Shown: positions 33,817 through 45,400, counted from the first letter of the stretch. The stretch is 64,000 bases of DNA from Sphaerosporella brunnea (GCA_008704415.1 VXIS01000027.1:202737-266736), one strand, 5' to 3'. Notes: generated by a model from the sequence alone, not told the origin. Numbers and translations: made by a program.

Positions 33817-36800
33817 GGTTGCGGTGTGATGGGAAGATTGGGAGGGGAGGGGTCAAGAAGTAGAAGCGAGGTGTCACGGGCAGGGTTGTCACACTGGCTG
33901 GTGGCGGTGGTTAAGGTTGACTGTTGGGCGGCTCAGCCGAATCATACAAAGTGACTGGGCGCGCTACAGGGTTGAGGTTGCTCGAGACTCCAGCAGTGAT
34001 GCTCAAAATTTGAGGAACAGTAACTCGTGTTCCAGCTTTCCGAAACGTCGGGCTGATAATATTTCCTGGCTGTTTGCGCGTGATCAGTGCGAAGAGAACT
34101 GGTCGGCCAGTCGGCATGGCTGCATTTTAGAGGTATATACACGATGATTCGACGAATGGAGTATCGCATTCAGCACGTTCAGCTCCTGGGGTAATCTTGA
34201 ATCCTGATCGTGACTCCGGGGGGAAAACGTAGGCGTCGGGCTCTGCAGCGATTACGCTCTGTCACTGTCCGGAACTCACGGTTGAAGACAGTTCCCCGGC
34301 TTTTCAACGCTGCATGGCCCATGGTTACATCGCTGCGCTCATCGCAGGCTGCCGTATCCGGTTCAAGCGGTCCTATTTCAAGCGAAATATGCCGTGGTGT
34401 GCCCTCCAGGAGAGATGTGGTACCTGTGGAACTGATAGCCCGGGCGCCTCACAAATGATATCGTGGACATCGGGCCGATTTGTTCATATGTGGGTTATTT
34501 CCCGCCTCGCACCTTGGACATCGACAGTTTTCGGTATCCTGTGGTTGGTTTCACTTCCGGACAAATGGATTTTCGACCGTCGGTGCAGGATTTTGCTGTG
34601 GCATATTGCTACACCCAGCGTTTCGAATAAAGTCCCAGCCAGTGACCGACAGCTCATTGAGCGCAATGACTTCCCCTTGGGGTTTTGATGGTCAGACAAG
34701 CACAGGTCCCCGAAGCGCAGTTCGTCACTTATTGACATGCAGCGATGCCGGGTTATTGACCCCGGTTGCATGGTGGTGCAGGTTGATAGGGAGGTGTGCA
34801 ATGACACTTAACGTCCGCATGCAGCGTATCCAGACGAACATGTCGTCCCAGTTTATATATGGAGGAAGCCGATTCTCCCACCCTTAAACGGCTCTGCACT
34901 TACAGTAGGTATCACAACCAGGGCGCAGATCATGCCCACTATATCTTTGTTCAATCATTCTCTAACCGTAGCTGCCGTCATTGCATGGAGGCCGGCGTGG
35001 CTGCCCGCCAGGTACCAATTACACCTGGCTAAAATCTTGCTGGGGTACAATTTCCTTCCTGGATCAGCGGCGCGGTCCGATGGCAGGGTCCAATATTTGG
35101 CCAGCCGGACTGGCAACGGTCCCTTCAATGATCCCGTCCACGCAACATTCAACCACACTGACATTAACCACATCAACTGCAAATCGCTGTATCTATGTTC
35201 CACTCATACCACCGGGCAGCCAGAGTCAGCACAACCGACGCCGCTCCGCACCATAAGTATTACGTCCCGCCCCCCGCCCCCCAGCAGCGACAATATGCCA
35301 GAATTTTGCCCATGCAGTCGCTGCACTTACAGAGCCGCACAACACCGAGTTTGAAACGACGTGAGTGGTGATGCCACCTCCCACATCGTCAGATGGAACC
35401 TTGGTCGGCGGTGTACAGAGATTGCCTGCCGCTGGAAGAAGGAATACGGAAATGTTGTTCAAGGGAAAGGTGCCGTCATTCGGTTTTGAAGTCGCACACT
35501 CCGGAAAAACTATTGACTGCCGTTACCTTATTTGAGCGCGCGCTCGTGGTATAAGCGCGGCAGGAAACACTGCTGGTCAGGTTTGTGCGGTGTCGTGCGA
35601 ACACCTGGCCTCCTGTACATGCCATTCTACCGTCCAGAGTTGATCAACAAGAGAACTGTCCAGAACCAATGCCATATGCATTGCAGCGATATCCTGATCA
35701 CCATTACTCCATCACACGTTTCGTTCGTGCCCCCTCCTTTGCCTGGCAGCAACAAGGTGCGCAAAGGCTAAGGAACATACCAGCACAGCATACGAGGCCC
35801 AAGTGAATACGCTGTCAACTGGGAGCTCCATGTGGCGGGAGGATGCCAAATTCTTGCGACCATGACTGCAGAGAGGTATTCGAAGGCCGCATTGGAAGTT
35901 TCCAAGGCATCATTGCAGCACCTGCGATACTGAAGCACGGTTATTGCGTCGATCGATGACTTGTGCCGTGAGCGGTCACTTCGCAGGGGAATGTTGTAAT
36001 GTCAGAAGGAATCTTGCAAACGTTGTGTCATAGTCGGGAGGGCTCGCGTGGCCATCATGCAGAATAGATAATAGGTCCGTCCGACCGTGGGCAATTGCAA
36101 CACTGATGGAATAAGGGATGGTTGTTGCCGAGTGTGCTTCCACAACCACCTCTCAGAGACACTCAGAGACTCTTGGTAATCATGGTAGAGTTCAATGGCA
36201 CCTGCAGGTGTTTGTACGGTCTCAATACTGGAAACACTTGATGTATAGAACAAGGTACACCCTGCCGTCCTCCTTGCGCGATTACCGCGCAATACACGTT
36301 ACATATCGCAGAATATTATCGTCTCTTCTCTCTCTTCTCTCGCTACGCTACCTCTGCAGCCAATTATTATATCAAAGATGATGGTAGCCGTGCAGGTGAA
36401 CATTCATCGAAATCCTCCGCGGCATGCCACTGTGTGTGGACGCCGCAACGCCCTAGAATGCAGATTCTGGCATTAGCTATTCCAACATGCACAAATTCCC
36501 GTCATGCAGTCTATCCCAGTCCGTTCAAGTGCTGTATCACTCCGTCTTGTACTGGAGTGTACTGAATGGCATAGGTGCACACTCCTGGTTCTACAAGTCT
36601 GGTTGTCGGAAAGAGATACGAACACGCAGCTCGACTGCGGCGGCGATGCAGCCCCACCCCTGCCAACGTAACTCTCACTCTCTCCAAACTGGGTTTAAAC
36701 GCTTTAGATTACTGCCTACCACTGTGTGGAGCTATGACCTGGTACCTCTTCCGGGTTGAACTCAGATCTCAGATCGCTAGCCATGTGTAATCTTTGAGAA

Positions 36801-37391
36801 TTCAACCTACCCGGTTTCAGGTAACATATGTGGATATCTGAGTTCGTATGGTCGATCTCGCGAAAGACAGCGCGCAATCCGTCACGCCGAGCTCTGACAC
36901 GTTCTCTCTCAGAAAAAGCATTTGAAATCAACACGAAAATTTGTCTCTACCTTGAGATTTTGTACGCCGAAGTCTCTCCATAAGGTGCCGGTAGCCTAGG
37001 CTCCCCTACTCCCTAAAGTGCACAAACGCAAAGGTAAAGCCGAGGCAACAGCGGGTAATCCTCATGCTGCAAAGGGCAAGCCATGGGCCAGGCACGATGC
37101 GAATGCCATAGAGACACACGATAGTGAGGTGGAGCGAGAGGTGGATTACCAAGTGCGTGTTATAGAGGATAGCTAACAGACGCCGGTTGATGGGGAGGAG
37201 TCATTGCAGGTGGAGGAGGATTTTCGACTCCCTGAATAACGTGAAAATGCAGTCCGGAGTGCTCAGCAAAGGACCTGAAGCAACGGCAGACCTTACAGAG
37301 CCCTGCAAATATGGTGCTGGGGACGTGTGTGTGCGTCCTGAGATATAACTCGCCTGTATTTTCTTCTTTCTCTTAACGAGTTTGGCGCTCA
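33817..37391. other. long stretch without supported genes
   Basis: Open frames (34314-34688 +, 34480-34887 +, 34932-35354 +, 36487-36759 +) are overlapping, motif-free and without introns I can support. No transposon ends were seen. Confidence 0.4.
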
Positions 37392-37995
37392 TTATTTGAC
37401 CAGATGGTTACTGTGGAGGTAGTTTTGGTTTGTTCCCCACCAGTCGTCGCAGGCGTGCACAACCGGCCAGTCGTCGTAGGCGTGCACAACCGGCCGGCTA
37501 TGCAATTGCTGCACATTATCTGCAAACAACTGTCGCATTTCGACAAGCATCCGGTTGACCGGGTGGAGAGACACGAGTCCAACGATGTTGGAATTGTCCA
37601 TGAACACCAATCCTCCGAGCCTGCAACGTGGGTATCCGAAATCGTCCCAACTTGTAGGCACACGCTGGTCGAATGGCTTTCACGTCGACGTCGAATAACG
37701 CATGCTCATAGTGACAGAACCAAACGAGTAAACCATCAAGGTGATCTTCTTGGGGCTGTTCTGGTGTTGGGATTAACTCCGGCATCACTTAAGACCGCTC
37801 CGTGTGGAGGGAGATTAGATCGTCGATGACGTTGGCCGTCCCCGCCTCAAAATGGTCATGGCGACGTTGCCTGTGGAACACCAGGATGATCTCAGTATAA
37901 TTGCACGAAAACTATAGATATATGGGGTTCGCTCCCTGCCCTGTGCGTAGTCGTCAATAAAGCGAAGACACGGAGACTGTCCGGTTTCAGCCGGT
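37392..37995 (-). pseudogene. uncharacterised protein gene, frameshifted
   Basis: The minus strand gives a continuous product over three frame-linked pieces: EIILVFHRQRRHDHFEAGTA, then VIDDLISLHTERS ending at a TAA next to ATG 37788, then MPELIPTPEQPQED... WFCHYEHALFDVDVKAIRPA, then after a 1-nt shift near 37652 VPTSWDDFGYPRCRLGGLVF, MDNSNIVGLVSLHPVNRML and a C-terminus with a duplicated nine-residue unit (RPVVHAYDD, WPVVHACDD). The composition is protein-like and the pieces join smoothly, so I take it as a disabled gene, not chance. No domain is recognised. Confidence 0.5.
37440..37498 (+). repeat. 27-bp coding tandem duplication
   Basis: CCAGTCGTCG(C/T)AGGCGTGCA followed by CAACCGG occurs twice in tandem. 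It encodes the duplicated nine residues in the C-terminus of the relic gene on the minus strand. Confidence 0.75.
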
Positions 37996-38094
37996 AGGAT
38001 ACGATTTGTTCGGCGCTCGGGTCTCCAACCGCAGTGTGGTCCACATTTTATATGTCTTTGCTGCAACTTGGTGAGAATGGTAGTCAAAGGTGCG

Positions 38095-38230
38095 GTCGTT
38101 GTCCAGAACACACTGGCACGCTCGAGCTCTGCTGAGAACGCTCGGCGGCGGCGGTCTACACCTTAGTGCCACCTTGTTACACCCGTTCATACTCGGATGC
38201 CTACAGAGCAATACAGTATTCAGGCTCCTC
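38095..38230. repeat. dispersed repeat next to an LTR-like end
   Basis: 38095-38160 matches 46420-46480 (CTGGCACGCTC, then CTG(C/T)(T/C)GAGAACGC, CGGCGG). 38174-38226 (GTTACACCCGTTCATACTCG, then GGAT, AGCAATACAGTATTC) matches 43070-43120 and resembles the 3' part of the copia LTRs at 50.5 and 52.8 kb. Likely decayed LTR material. Confidence 0.45.
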
Positions 38231-38364
38231 CGTATATCGGTCACAAGAAACCCTAATTCCAACTAACCCTACCTGCGACTTATAAACAATCAGAACTAAC
38301 TTGACTGACTTCAGAACCTTTCCCACTCGACACATCACCTACAACCAGCTCACTTACAACAAGC

Positions 38365-39957
38365 ATGACTTCGAACGCAAATAAGAAGAGAAAACCCTGC
38401 CCCCACTGTCCAAAAAGTGTAGAGGAGCGCAACTTCGCCAGACATATGCGGAATGTAAGATCTGGCCAGGTGGTGGATAGGTGGTAGGCTAACAAACGTA
38501 CAGGCCCACCACGTTTACGAGTGTTCATTGCACGGGTGGCAGAAGGCGAACACGTACCCGACGAAAAATCGCGGTGAACTGCGGTGCGGCTGCGATCAGC
38601 AATTGCGTCTTGGCAAACCCGAGTGGTGGAGAACGTGGAACCTGGCGAAGCAATCCTTGGCCAAATCTCTTGAGGCCGAGGTCGGCGAGCAAGCTGACGT
38701 TGTCCAGCAGGCGGGTGATGACGTCGAGCAGACGCCCAATGAGCACGAACTCGATGGTAATGTCGATGCTGTCCAGCAGCCGGCGCCCGTTGAGAACGGA
38801 CTCGAGGGTAATGGCGATGTTGGCCGTATGCCCGATGAGAACGGACTCGAGGATGTCGATGCTGTCCAGCAGGCGACGGCCGACGAGAACGGACTCGAGG
38901 ATGTCGATGGTGTCCAGCAGGCGGCGCCCGAGCGTAATGCCAATGTTGTTTACCAAGCTGCTGCCGTCGACCCTTTGCCTTCACTGCAAGGCCTCTTGAT
39001 TGCCGATCAGCCGTCCAGGTTTCGGCCCCCCGTGGGTATGGATCGCTCCCAGCGATCGGCACCGATGGGTGTTTAAGATTCGAGGCGCAAGAACGCGTCA
39101 TGCTCGTAGAGCCCACTGCCAAACACCTCGACAAGCTGCTTGAGCGGCGATGCCAGGAAATAGCCGAAAAAGAACTCGAGGAACAGGCAGCAGAGGCTGA
39201 CGCAGTGGCACAGGAGACCTTTGACAAGGCGCTCTCGAGACACCGTGTTACGACCGTCGCCTGCATCCGAGAGATGGATGGCGTTAAATCCATCGGCTGG
39301 ACTCCGGGATCGAGGGACGTGACCTACGGTGGCAAAGCGGTGTGCAGCTTCGACACGGTTTGTATCGTTTCCGAATTCGCTGCAACGATGGCGAGATTGC
39401 TGGAGCACCGGGACCAAGCGCGTCCTCTGGTGCTGTTTCTCCGCGGCCAGTCCGGGAGCGGAAAGACGTGGCTGCCGCGCAAGCTTCTCGAACCTTTGGA
39501 AGGCGCACAAGTCTCCATCACTTCGGTTGAAGGTGCTGCGGCCCCACGTATCCTTCCGAAGGACAAAGCCAAGCGGGAGATGATCACGCCGAAATTGCTC
39601 GACTTCGTGGCCCGCTGGTCGAAGGCGGCGAAGATGGCGGCGAACGAGAGTTCGTCACGAGCGGTTGTTGCCTACAGCATGGACGGTCTCCTCTTGATCG
39701 ACATGCCAGGCGGAGAAGAGATGGAAGAACGTTCCGCGGAAACTCGGATGATCAACACCACCAATATGGAGGTGCTGGCTACCCTCGATGCTTTCCACTG
39801 CGGGAAGTTCTGCCGATCCTTCGAACGCAACCACGCTGTCAAGTTCGTCTTGGACGCCTTAAAAAAGGCCAGGGTGCGTGTCCTCGTTGCCACGGTAGTG
39901 CGCGATACGGATCGAGCAACCGCAAGGCTTTCGCGCCTTTGGCGGACCGACTCTTGA
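38365..39957 (+). CDS. C2H2 zinc finger / acidic repeat / coiled coil / kinesin-like P-loop protein (probable 494 aa)
   Basis: Proposed exons: 38365-38454, 38504-39018, 39078-39957. Intron 1 (49 nt) is well supported: GTAAGA donor, CTAAC branch, TACAG acceptor. It joins CPHCPKSVEERNFARHMRN to AHHVYEC, completing a C2H2-like finger. Exon 2 encodes repeats of DENGLEDVDAVQQA type. Intron 2 (59 nt, GTTTCG...TTTAAG) is weaker but keeps frame exactly and removes the TAA at 39074-39076. Without it two separate ORFs result (220 aa and 285 aa from ATG 39100). The 3' part has a coiled-coil stretch, then GQSGSGKTW (P-loop), NESSSR (kinesin switch I NxxSSR) and LLLIDMPGGEE (compare switch II DLAGSE), then an FVLDALKKA region. 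The motor is about 240 residues, against ~340 in true kinesins, so ATPase or microtubule activity is uncertain. Confidence 0.6.
38750..38935 (+). repeat. in-frame minisatellite in the zinc-finger/kinesin-like gene
   Basis: Degenerate 45-63 bp units containing GAGAACGGACTCGAGG and GTCGATG(C/G)TGTCCAGCAG. They encode ENGLE and VD(A/G)VQQ blocks. Units differ mainly by a few substitutions, so copy number may vary between strains. Confidence 0.75.
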
Positions 39958-40815
39958 GGCAGCCGGACAACCGGGCATAGCGGCATCTGTCGTTTGGCGG
40001 TACCAGCTCACGCAGCGTGTTTGTTTCGCGAGTGAGAGGTCTGGTTGTTGGTGGTGCGTTGAGCTAACGTGGAGGGGCAGCGGGGGAGGAGCAGAGTGGG
40101 AGGAGGGGGGCTGAGTCAGTACCTTTTTCCTGGTGAAGCTATTAGGGGATCCAGGTTTTTTAACGGCTGACAAGATGCCCGGGGGAGGGGGGTTATATAG
40201 TGCAGATAGCAAATATAATATGGGTGCGTGATAATCGTGTGACGATCCAGGAATCTATCTCACTTTCAACTAACTTCTGCCGCGACCACCTTCCCACATG
40301 TTGACGATAATCAATAGAGTGGTGAGCGAGTGTGAGAACTTTGAGGAAGCCGGTCTTGCGTCTTCTAAACAAGATGCACTCTATAAAATTGTACGGCATA
40401 TGTCCTGCATACCGCTTCGAAACCTGCGAACAGAGCAGGATACCACCGTATTTTTGAGTTGTTCAGGATACCACGACATGAGCGATCACCCATTCCGTGA
40501 ACGTGAACCCGCGTTGAATGTAGAACCTCCTCCACCACTCCATCTCTCCAACCGCCGGACGTACTGTCCAGATTGCCTTGCAACGACCTCAACCCACCCC
40601 CTCCCCCCCACCGTCACCCCGTTGTTTTGCCCACGCTGCGCTGAATGTAGAGGTCCAACACTCGCCCTCCGGCGTTGGACTAACGCTAAACTTTATCTCC
40701 TCTCTCAATCTTATCGTCGGTCAACACGGCCGTCAAGCACCCGTGTTGGAATAAGCTGGGGTTGCCCGAAGCATTCGTATCATGAGAGTCTCGCACGATA
40801 TCGCCGTGTCTCGCG
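39958..40815. other. stretch without recognisable genes
   Basis: Contains TGTTGACGATA at 40298, which equals the start of the LTR at 54307, but homology does not continue. The frame 40298-40930 (+) is unassigned. Confidence 0.4.
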
Positions 40816-41738
40816 TAGTGATGCACACGAGCCGGCTCGAGCTGAGCCGTGGGGTCGGCTCGTCCAGGCTCGGCTCATCACGACTTCGGCTCGAGTCGCC
40901 ATACAATTTGCCATGCGCGAGCCGGTATAAAACGAGGAGGTCGACGGACGTGAGATGCTGCGCACTTCCATATACAAATCAATCCTCACGGGCGGCCGAG
41001 TCCTCCACCCATCATTCGATGTCTGACAACTCCGACCCGGAATCAAGGCCTTCGAGTCCGAGCGCAGCTTCTTGCTGTGCGTCTATTCCCCTGGCCTCCC
41101 CCCATCCAGGTCCCCATCCATGTCTCCTGCCACAACTGCGTCCTGGTGAGCCTCGCCGCCACCGTAGATGTCCCAGTCGCTCTCACGCTTCTGCTTGAGC
41201 CAGCTTTTGAGCAGCAAAACGGCGCTGCTGCATTCCTCCAGCAAGCGGTTGTGTGTCATAATATCTCCCATCCTGTCAAAAAGACGATCAGCCATCGGCA
41301 TCCGCAGGAAAGATGAACGAACTACTGAGAAAATAAGTGTCTACTGGGCACGCTGGCGACGGGAATGGTCAGATAATCGCGGACCATTTTTGCGACAATG
41401 GGAGAGCGGTGGTCATTTGCTTTCCACTACCCAAGAGGGTGTGCGGCCATGGTGTGGTTGACGGGGCGTACGTGACGACGGTGGGTCGACGTCGTGCAAG
41501 GGGTCGGGATATGTGGTTGGGCGGACCAGCCAACCCACCGGATGTTTGTATGTCCCAACATCTCGCAGCTCAAGTCAAAAGCTCGAGCCTAAGCTCGGCT
41601 TACTGGGCAGCCGGCTCGAGCCAGCTCGGCTCATCAGCAATTCGGCTCATACCGGCTCGGCTCATGTCTTGATGTGCTCCTACACCTGGCTCTGAGCCTG
41701 CCGGTACTCGACATCCTTGGCTCGCAGATGCGATCCTA
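40816..41738 (-). mobile_element. degenerate hAT element with GAGCC/GGCTC-rich ends
   Basis: The left end TAGTGATGCACACGAGCCGG and the inverted right end TAGGATCGCATCTGCGAGCC belong to the family seen at 4.45, 29.02 and 56.87 kb. It spans 923 bp and contains a transposase remnant, which assigns the whole family to hAT. Target duplications are not clear (5 of 8 at best). Confidence 0.55.
41083..41301 (-). pseudogene. hAT transposase C-terminal (dimerisation) fragment
   Basis: ADRLFDRMGDIMTH, followed by RLLEECSSAVLLLKSWLKQ, matches the hAT C-terminal pattern in which (E)RLFS..G.ILT..R.RL leads to a Leu-rich LLLKSWL helix. The first ~600 residues are missing. The tail (GGGEAHQDAVVAGDMDGD) is acidic. 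Confidence 0.6.
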
Positions 41739-42310
41739 TCGAGCGCGATGAGACCCGGGGCACAAAAATCGTGGTTTTCTCCTCACCTTAGTGATTTCTT
41801 CCGGGTTCTGAGGTGCACTGCTAATGGTCAATCAGGCAGCCTTCTATTTGGTGTCTGAGGGGTGTTTAAGACCACGGGGGGTCGTGGGGGTCTTGCTGGA
41901 GGTAGGGGAGTTGCGGGCATCTCCAACTTCAAGGCTAGCACGCACTCCTTCGAGGGTCTCGCGCAGCTCTGGAATATTGGCCAAAGGTTTATATCTAAAC
42001 TGCTTGTTGGAGGGATTTCTCTGTATTGACGATTAATATCGCGGCAGATTTATGAAAGAAGTACCTACGAACCAAGATTTCTGCGGCCCAAACGCTGTCT
42101 GGTGCAGTCACCACACCCCTTGCAGCGTCCCATCCAAAGCCGCTAAGCGACTGCAGTCGCCTCCACGCATCATACTTTTTCTTGAGAGCGTCAAGCTTTC
42201 CTTGACAGCGATCGCTGTTCAATATATCACGTTGGGAGTCGGAAGACCCACTAAAACGGACCGATCCATGTCCGTCAAATCCAAACGCGCCCTAAACACG
42301 ATGAGAGTGC
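41739..42310. other. stretch without recognisable genes
   Basis: Only short frames. This is the region downstream of the minus-strand gene ending at 42311. Confidence 0.4.
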
Positions 42311-42856
42311 CTAAGACATCGATCCGCCAAATGAGAAGGTAACCGCAGAAACAGTGCCATTGGCGTTGAGGTTCCAGTCAATGTCCACGCCTTGATAATT
42401 GGGCACATCGACGTTAATGGGCCTGGTGTTTCCCTGAACCGCCGACGCCGGGAGGCAAACACTGTCGGAAGCACTGGTGTCGCTCTTGAGCTTCGGAACC
42501 TTCCGAGGATTGCCATTTTCGATCCTCATCTGCTGGTGATATCAGAGCGAATGATCTTGGTTGTCGGGGTCAGGGGGTTGACCTTGGCCTTGCGCTTGCG
42601 CTTGTGTTTCTTGACACCGACCTGACGCTGGAATCGAGGGCACTCTTGTATGGTTGTCAGGCAAGGCTCGATAGAGTCGAAGAGGTAGTTGTATACCGGT
42701 GGCTAGAGAGATTTCCCCGTCAACAGCGCGAGTCGAAACAGCAGCGTCAAGAGCGTCAGCCACCGGTGTCACAACTGCAGCGTCAGCAGCAGCACCAGCC
42801 GGAGCGCGTCCTTGAATTAAACTGCGAATGAATGCGGCGATGATATGAACAGACAT
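42311..42856 (-). CDS. three-exon small basic protein, family member A (146 aa)
   Basis: Exons on the minus strand: 42856-42697, 42644-42583, 42529-42311. The total is 147 codons with no stop. Intron 1 (52 nt) starts GTATAC and contains CTGAC. Its acceptor (AAG) is weak. Intron 2 (53 nt) starts GTCAAC and ends CCAGCAG. Both introns sit at the same places in members B (55.0 kb) and C (55.6 kb), which is the main evidence for the model. The product has an Ala/Asp-rich N-terminus, a basic KKHKRKRKAK tract that could be a nuclear signal, and a C-terminal domain NYQGVDIDWNLNANGTV followed by SAVTFSFGGS, with beta-strand character. About 150 bp upstream are conserved with member B. No known family is recognised. 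It looks intact but its splice sites are suboptimal. Confidence 0.6.
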
Positions 42857-43069
42857 CGAAGAACGAAAAAAAGAAGAGATGGAAGGCGAGAAGCAGGGAG
42901 GTTGTTGATGGTATAGATGGAGAGATGTGTGTGTGTCAAGAGCGTGGGTAGAAGTGTTGATTGCGGGGAACGGAGCCTGGCGCTTGGTTCTGCCTTTTAA
43001 GAGGCAAAACGAAATCTAGCCGGCTTACATTTAACCCTAGGGTATCTCCATAGATATCCTAGTTTTATC

Positions 43070-43122
43070 GTGTTACACCCGTTCACACTCGGATCTCTAC
43101 ACAGTAATACAGCATTCCACCT
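43070..43122 (+). repeat. LTR-like fragment
   Basis: GTTACACCCGTTCACACTCG and following bases match 38174-38226. Probably the end of an old LTR related to the copia LTRs of 50-54 kb. Confidence 0.4.
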
Positions 43123-43492
43123 CCTGCCAACGACAGATCACCCTGAGCATCAATACGCGGTAAGAAACGAAGCTGATTTGAGGCAAGGCAGTGGCACCGC
43201 CTCGAATGGAAACACAATTGAAAAAGGGGTGACATCCGGACAGCTCCACGCACAAACTGTCGACACTGCGACAGCCTCTCTCACCGGCGGCGTGCATGGT
43301 TGGCATAACCCAGTTTCTGTACGATGCACCTCACGATTCCCGACAACCCGTCAATTTACGCCGCAAAAGCACTCAAAACCAGCGCCCTGACAACCCACCA
43401 AACATAACCCCACCTCCCTCTCGAGCTCAATCCTACTTGTCAACAACCCACCCCCACACCTACCCTCACCTCACCAATATCACCAGCTACAA

Positions 43493-44115
43493 ATGCCGAT
43501 CACCGGACAAGTGGCGCGCAAGCAAATCGTGCCTTCGCGGAACCACACGACCGGTGAGCATAGCCGCGCCGCTACGTTCCCTCATATCTGACTCCAGAAG
43601 GCAGCGGCGTCAACCGTGCTTCCAGTGGCCGCTCCCAGTTTCGGCCGAAAGGTACGTGTCGCACGAGTCTTCCAAACACGCCTAGTAACGCGACGACAGA
43701 TCCCGCCTCCGTGCGCGCCAATCGCCCTCTCAAGTCTGGCCAGAAGGCGCTCAAAGAGATCCGCATGTACCAGAAGTCGACGGAGCTGTTGATGCGCAAG
43801 CTTGCGTTCTCGCGACTGGTGCGTGGTGTTGTTTCTTCCTCGGAGCACGGCTGACGGTGCGACTGATAGGTGCGCGAGATCGCCGCCGCGTATACCGGCG
43901 GTATACACCTCGGCGTTCAGGGCGGCAACGCTGATGGGACGCTTCGTTGGCAGTCGACGGCTATCCAGGCGTTGCAGGAGACCTCGGAGGCGTTCTTGGT
44001 CCATCTGTTTGAGCATGCTAATCTCTGCGCTATCCATGCGAAGCGTGTTACCATCATGAAGCAGGATCTGCGTTTGGCTAGGCGGCTGCGTGGCGCTTGG
44101 GGAGGCCTGGGTTGA
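43493..44115 (+). CDS. centromeric histone H3 (CENP-A/cenH3), four exons, 159 aa
   Basis: Exons 43493-43553, 43598-43651, 43700-43818, 43870-44115. The introns are 44, 48 and 51 nt, all GT...AG, in phases 1, 1 and 0, giving 160 codons with no stop. A pyrimidine-rich leader precedes ATG 43493. The histone fold is clear: [20 protein letters not shown] (alpha-N), then [21 protein letters not shown] (alpha-2 with the Trp typical of CENP-A), [20 protein letters not shown], and [22 protein letters not shown] replaces H3 in centromeric nucleosomes and recruits the kinetochore. Features unlike ordinary H3 are loop 1, lengthened by a Gly-rich stretch ([15 protein letters not shown]), and a divergent N-tail of only about 58 residues beginning [12 protein letters not shown]3 itself usually has Phe where Trp is seen here. 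A divergent extra copy instead of the essential gene is possible. The frame is intact. Confidence 0.88.
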
Positions 44116-44839
44116 ACCCGCTGCAGTATTTGAACCATTCAGAGGTTGGCGGTCTTGCCATACATCAAGCGATCACACATACTTCGGACGTATTTCCGGG
44201 TCCACGATTCATGTGCGGATTCTTTCGCTCCGTCCGTGAACTCTATCGCCGCCCACTCCGTTTTTTGAAGCTTCTTGTGAACCCCAGAGATCGTCATGGA
44301 GCGGCCATACAATGATTGTTCGCAGTCAACCCTGCAAAGTACTGAGCGGTGTGCGAACGACTCCGTGAGATAAGATTAAATCCTCTCTTGGTGGTGATTG
44401 CCGGTGCTGGGATTACAGTGACCCCACGAACGTGTACAGGACCAGAAACAAAGGTTGATGAGGCGTCACAGCCCCAAGAGAAGGGATGATCTGATTACGG
44501 TTTATCTCAAGCTCCCCGTATCACGGTCGTCGCTTGACTGAACTGCCAACAGCTACACGGTGATTCCGCAGAGCCCATCAATCGGTTGAATACAGTACCA
44601 AAAAGCCCCTGTTGGTGTCGGCCGCAGGCGTTCTGGATTTACTTGAACGCCCTACTATTTCCGCATGATTGATAATTTTGCCGTCATATAAATGATTTAT
44701 TGCGATAACTGCGCACTTCATCAAATATTGCGCTTCAACGTCATTCTCATCAGCACGCTGTGTGTTTTTTTTTCCGTGCTCACTGTAACGCTGCTTTCCT
44801 ATTGGTCATCTACCGGGTTCAACCAACGCGAGATTTGAG

Positions 44840-45055
44840 CATTCGACTCAACACGCACTGTTCTCAATTCCGTGTGATGTCAATGCAGAGTGATATAACT
44901 CGCTACGTCGCGTAAGTACGCAGTGCGAGGAACCACACATATCCACGGGCTTCCCGTCAATACGCACTGATTTCATTTCGAAGTGCGAGGAGCCATGGGT
45001 ATCCACGCGATTGTCACCAGCGCGCATTGTTTTCGGTTCAATGTGCTGTAAGTGC
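44840..45055. repeat. degenerate ~65-bp tandem repeat
   Basis: About three units with AGTGCGAGGA(A/G)CCA, ATCCACG, and (A/G)CGCA(C/T)TG separated by similar spacing. Diverged and non-coding. Confidence 0.5.
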
Positions 45056-45310
45056 TGTTTACCTTCTAGCTTCCTCTGAATCTGGATGTTTCCTGAATAA
45101 GCCTGAGCACCGTTCAGTGGAGGACCGAGTGCTGGTTAGTGAGTTTTCGACCGACAACTCTCTGCTTCCCTCCCACCTCGACGACAACCCTCTATTTCTC
45201 TCCACTCGTGGTTCTTGCCGATCTCGCGACGCTGCATCGACGCATCTCTAAGATGGAGTAAGTCATGTCAGCCTCCTCCCGCTACTCTAAATTCCCGCTG
45301 CTCTCGCACA

Positions 45311-45400
45311 AATATCGGATACCGAAATATAGGATAGGTACAGAAATATAGGATACAGAAATAGAGGATCTGGAAAAATAGGATATGGAAATGTAGAAAC
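45311..45400 (+). repeat. short minisatellite
   Basis: Five or so copies of a 13-17 bp unit close to ATAGGATACAGAAAT. Confidence 0.75.

Noticed and set aside
38280..39293. A 337-codon open frame on the minus strand
   Set aside because: It is the antisense shadow of the zinc-finger/kinesin-like gene. The repeats in it mirror the coding minisatellite on the other strand.
40298..40330. An LTR starting TGTTGACGATA
   Set aside because: Matches an LTR start for 11 bases only. The following sequence is unrelated.
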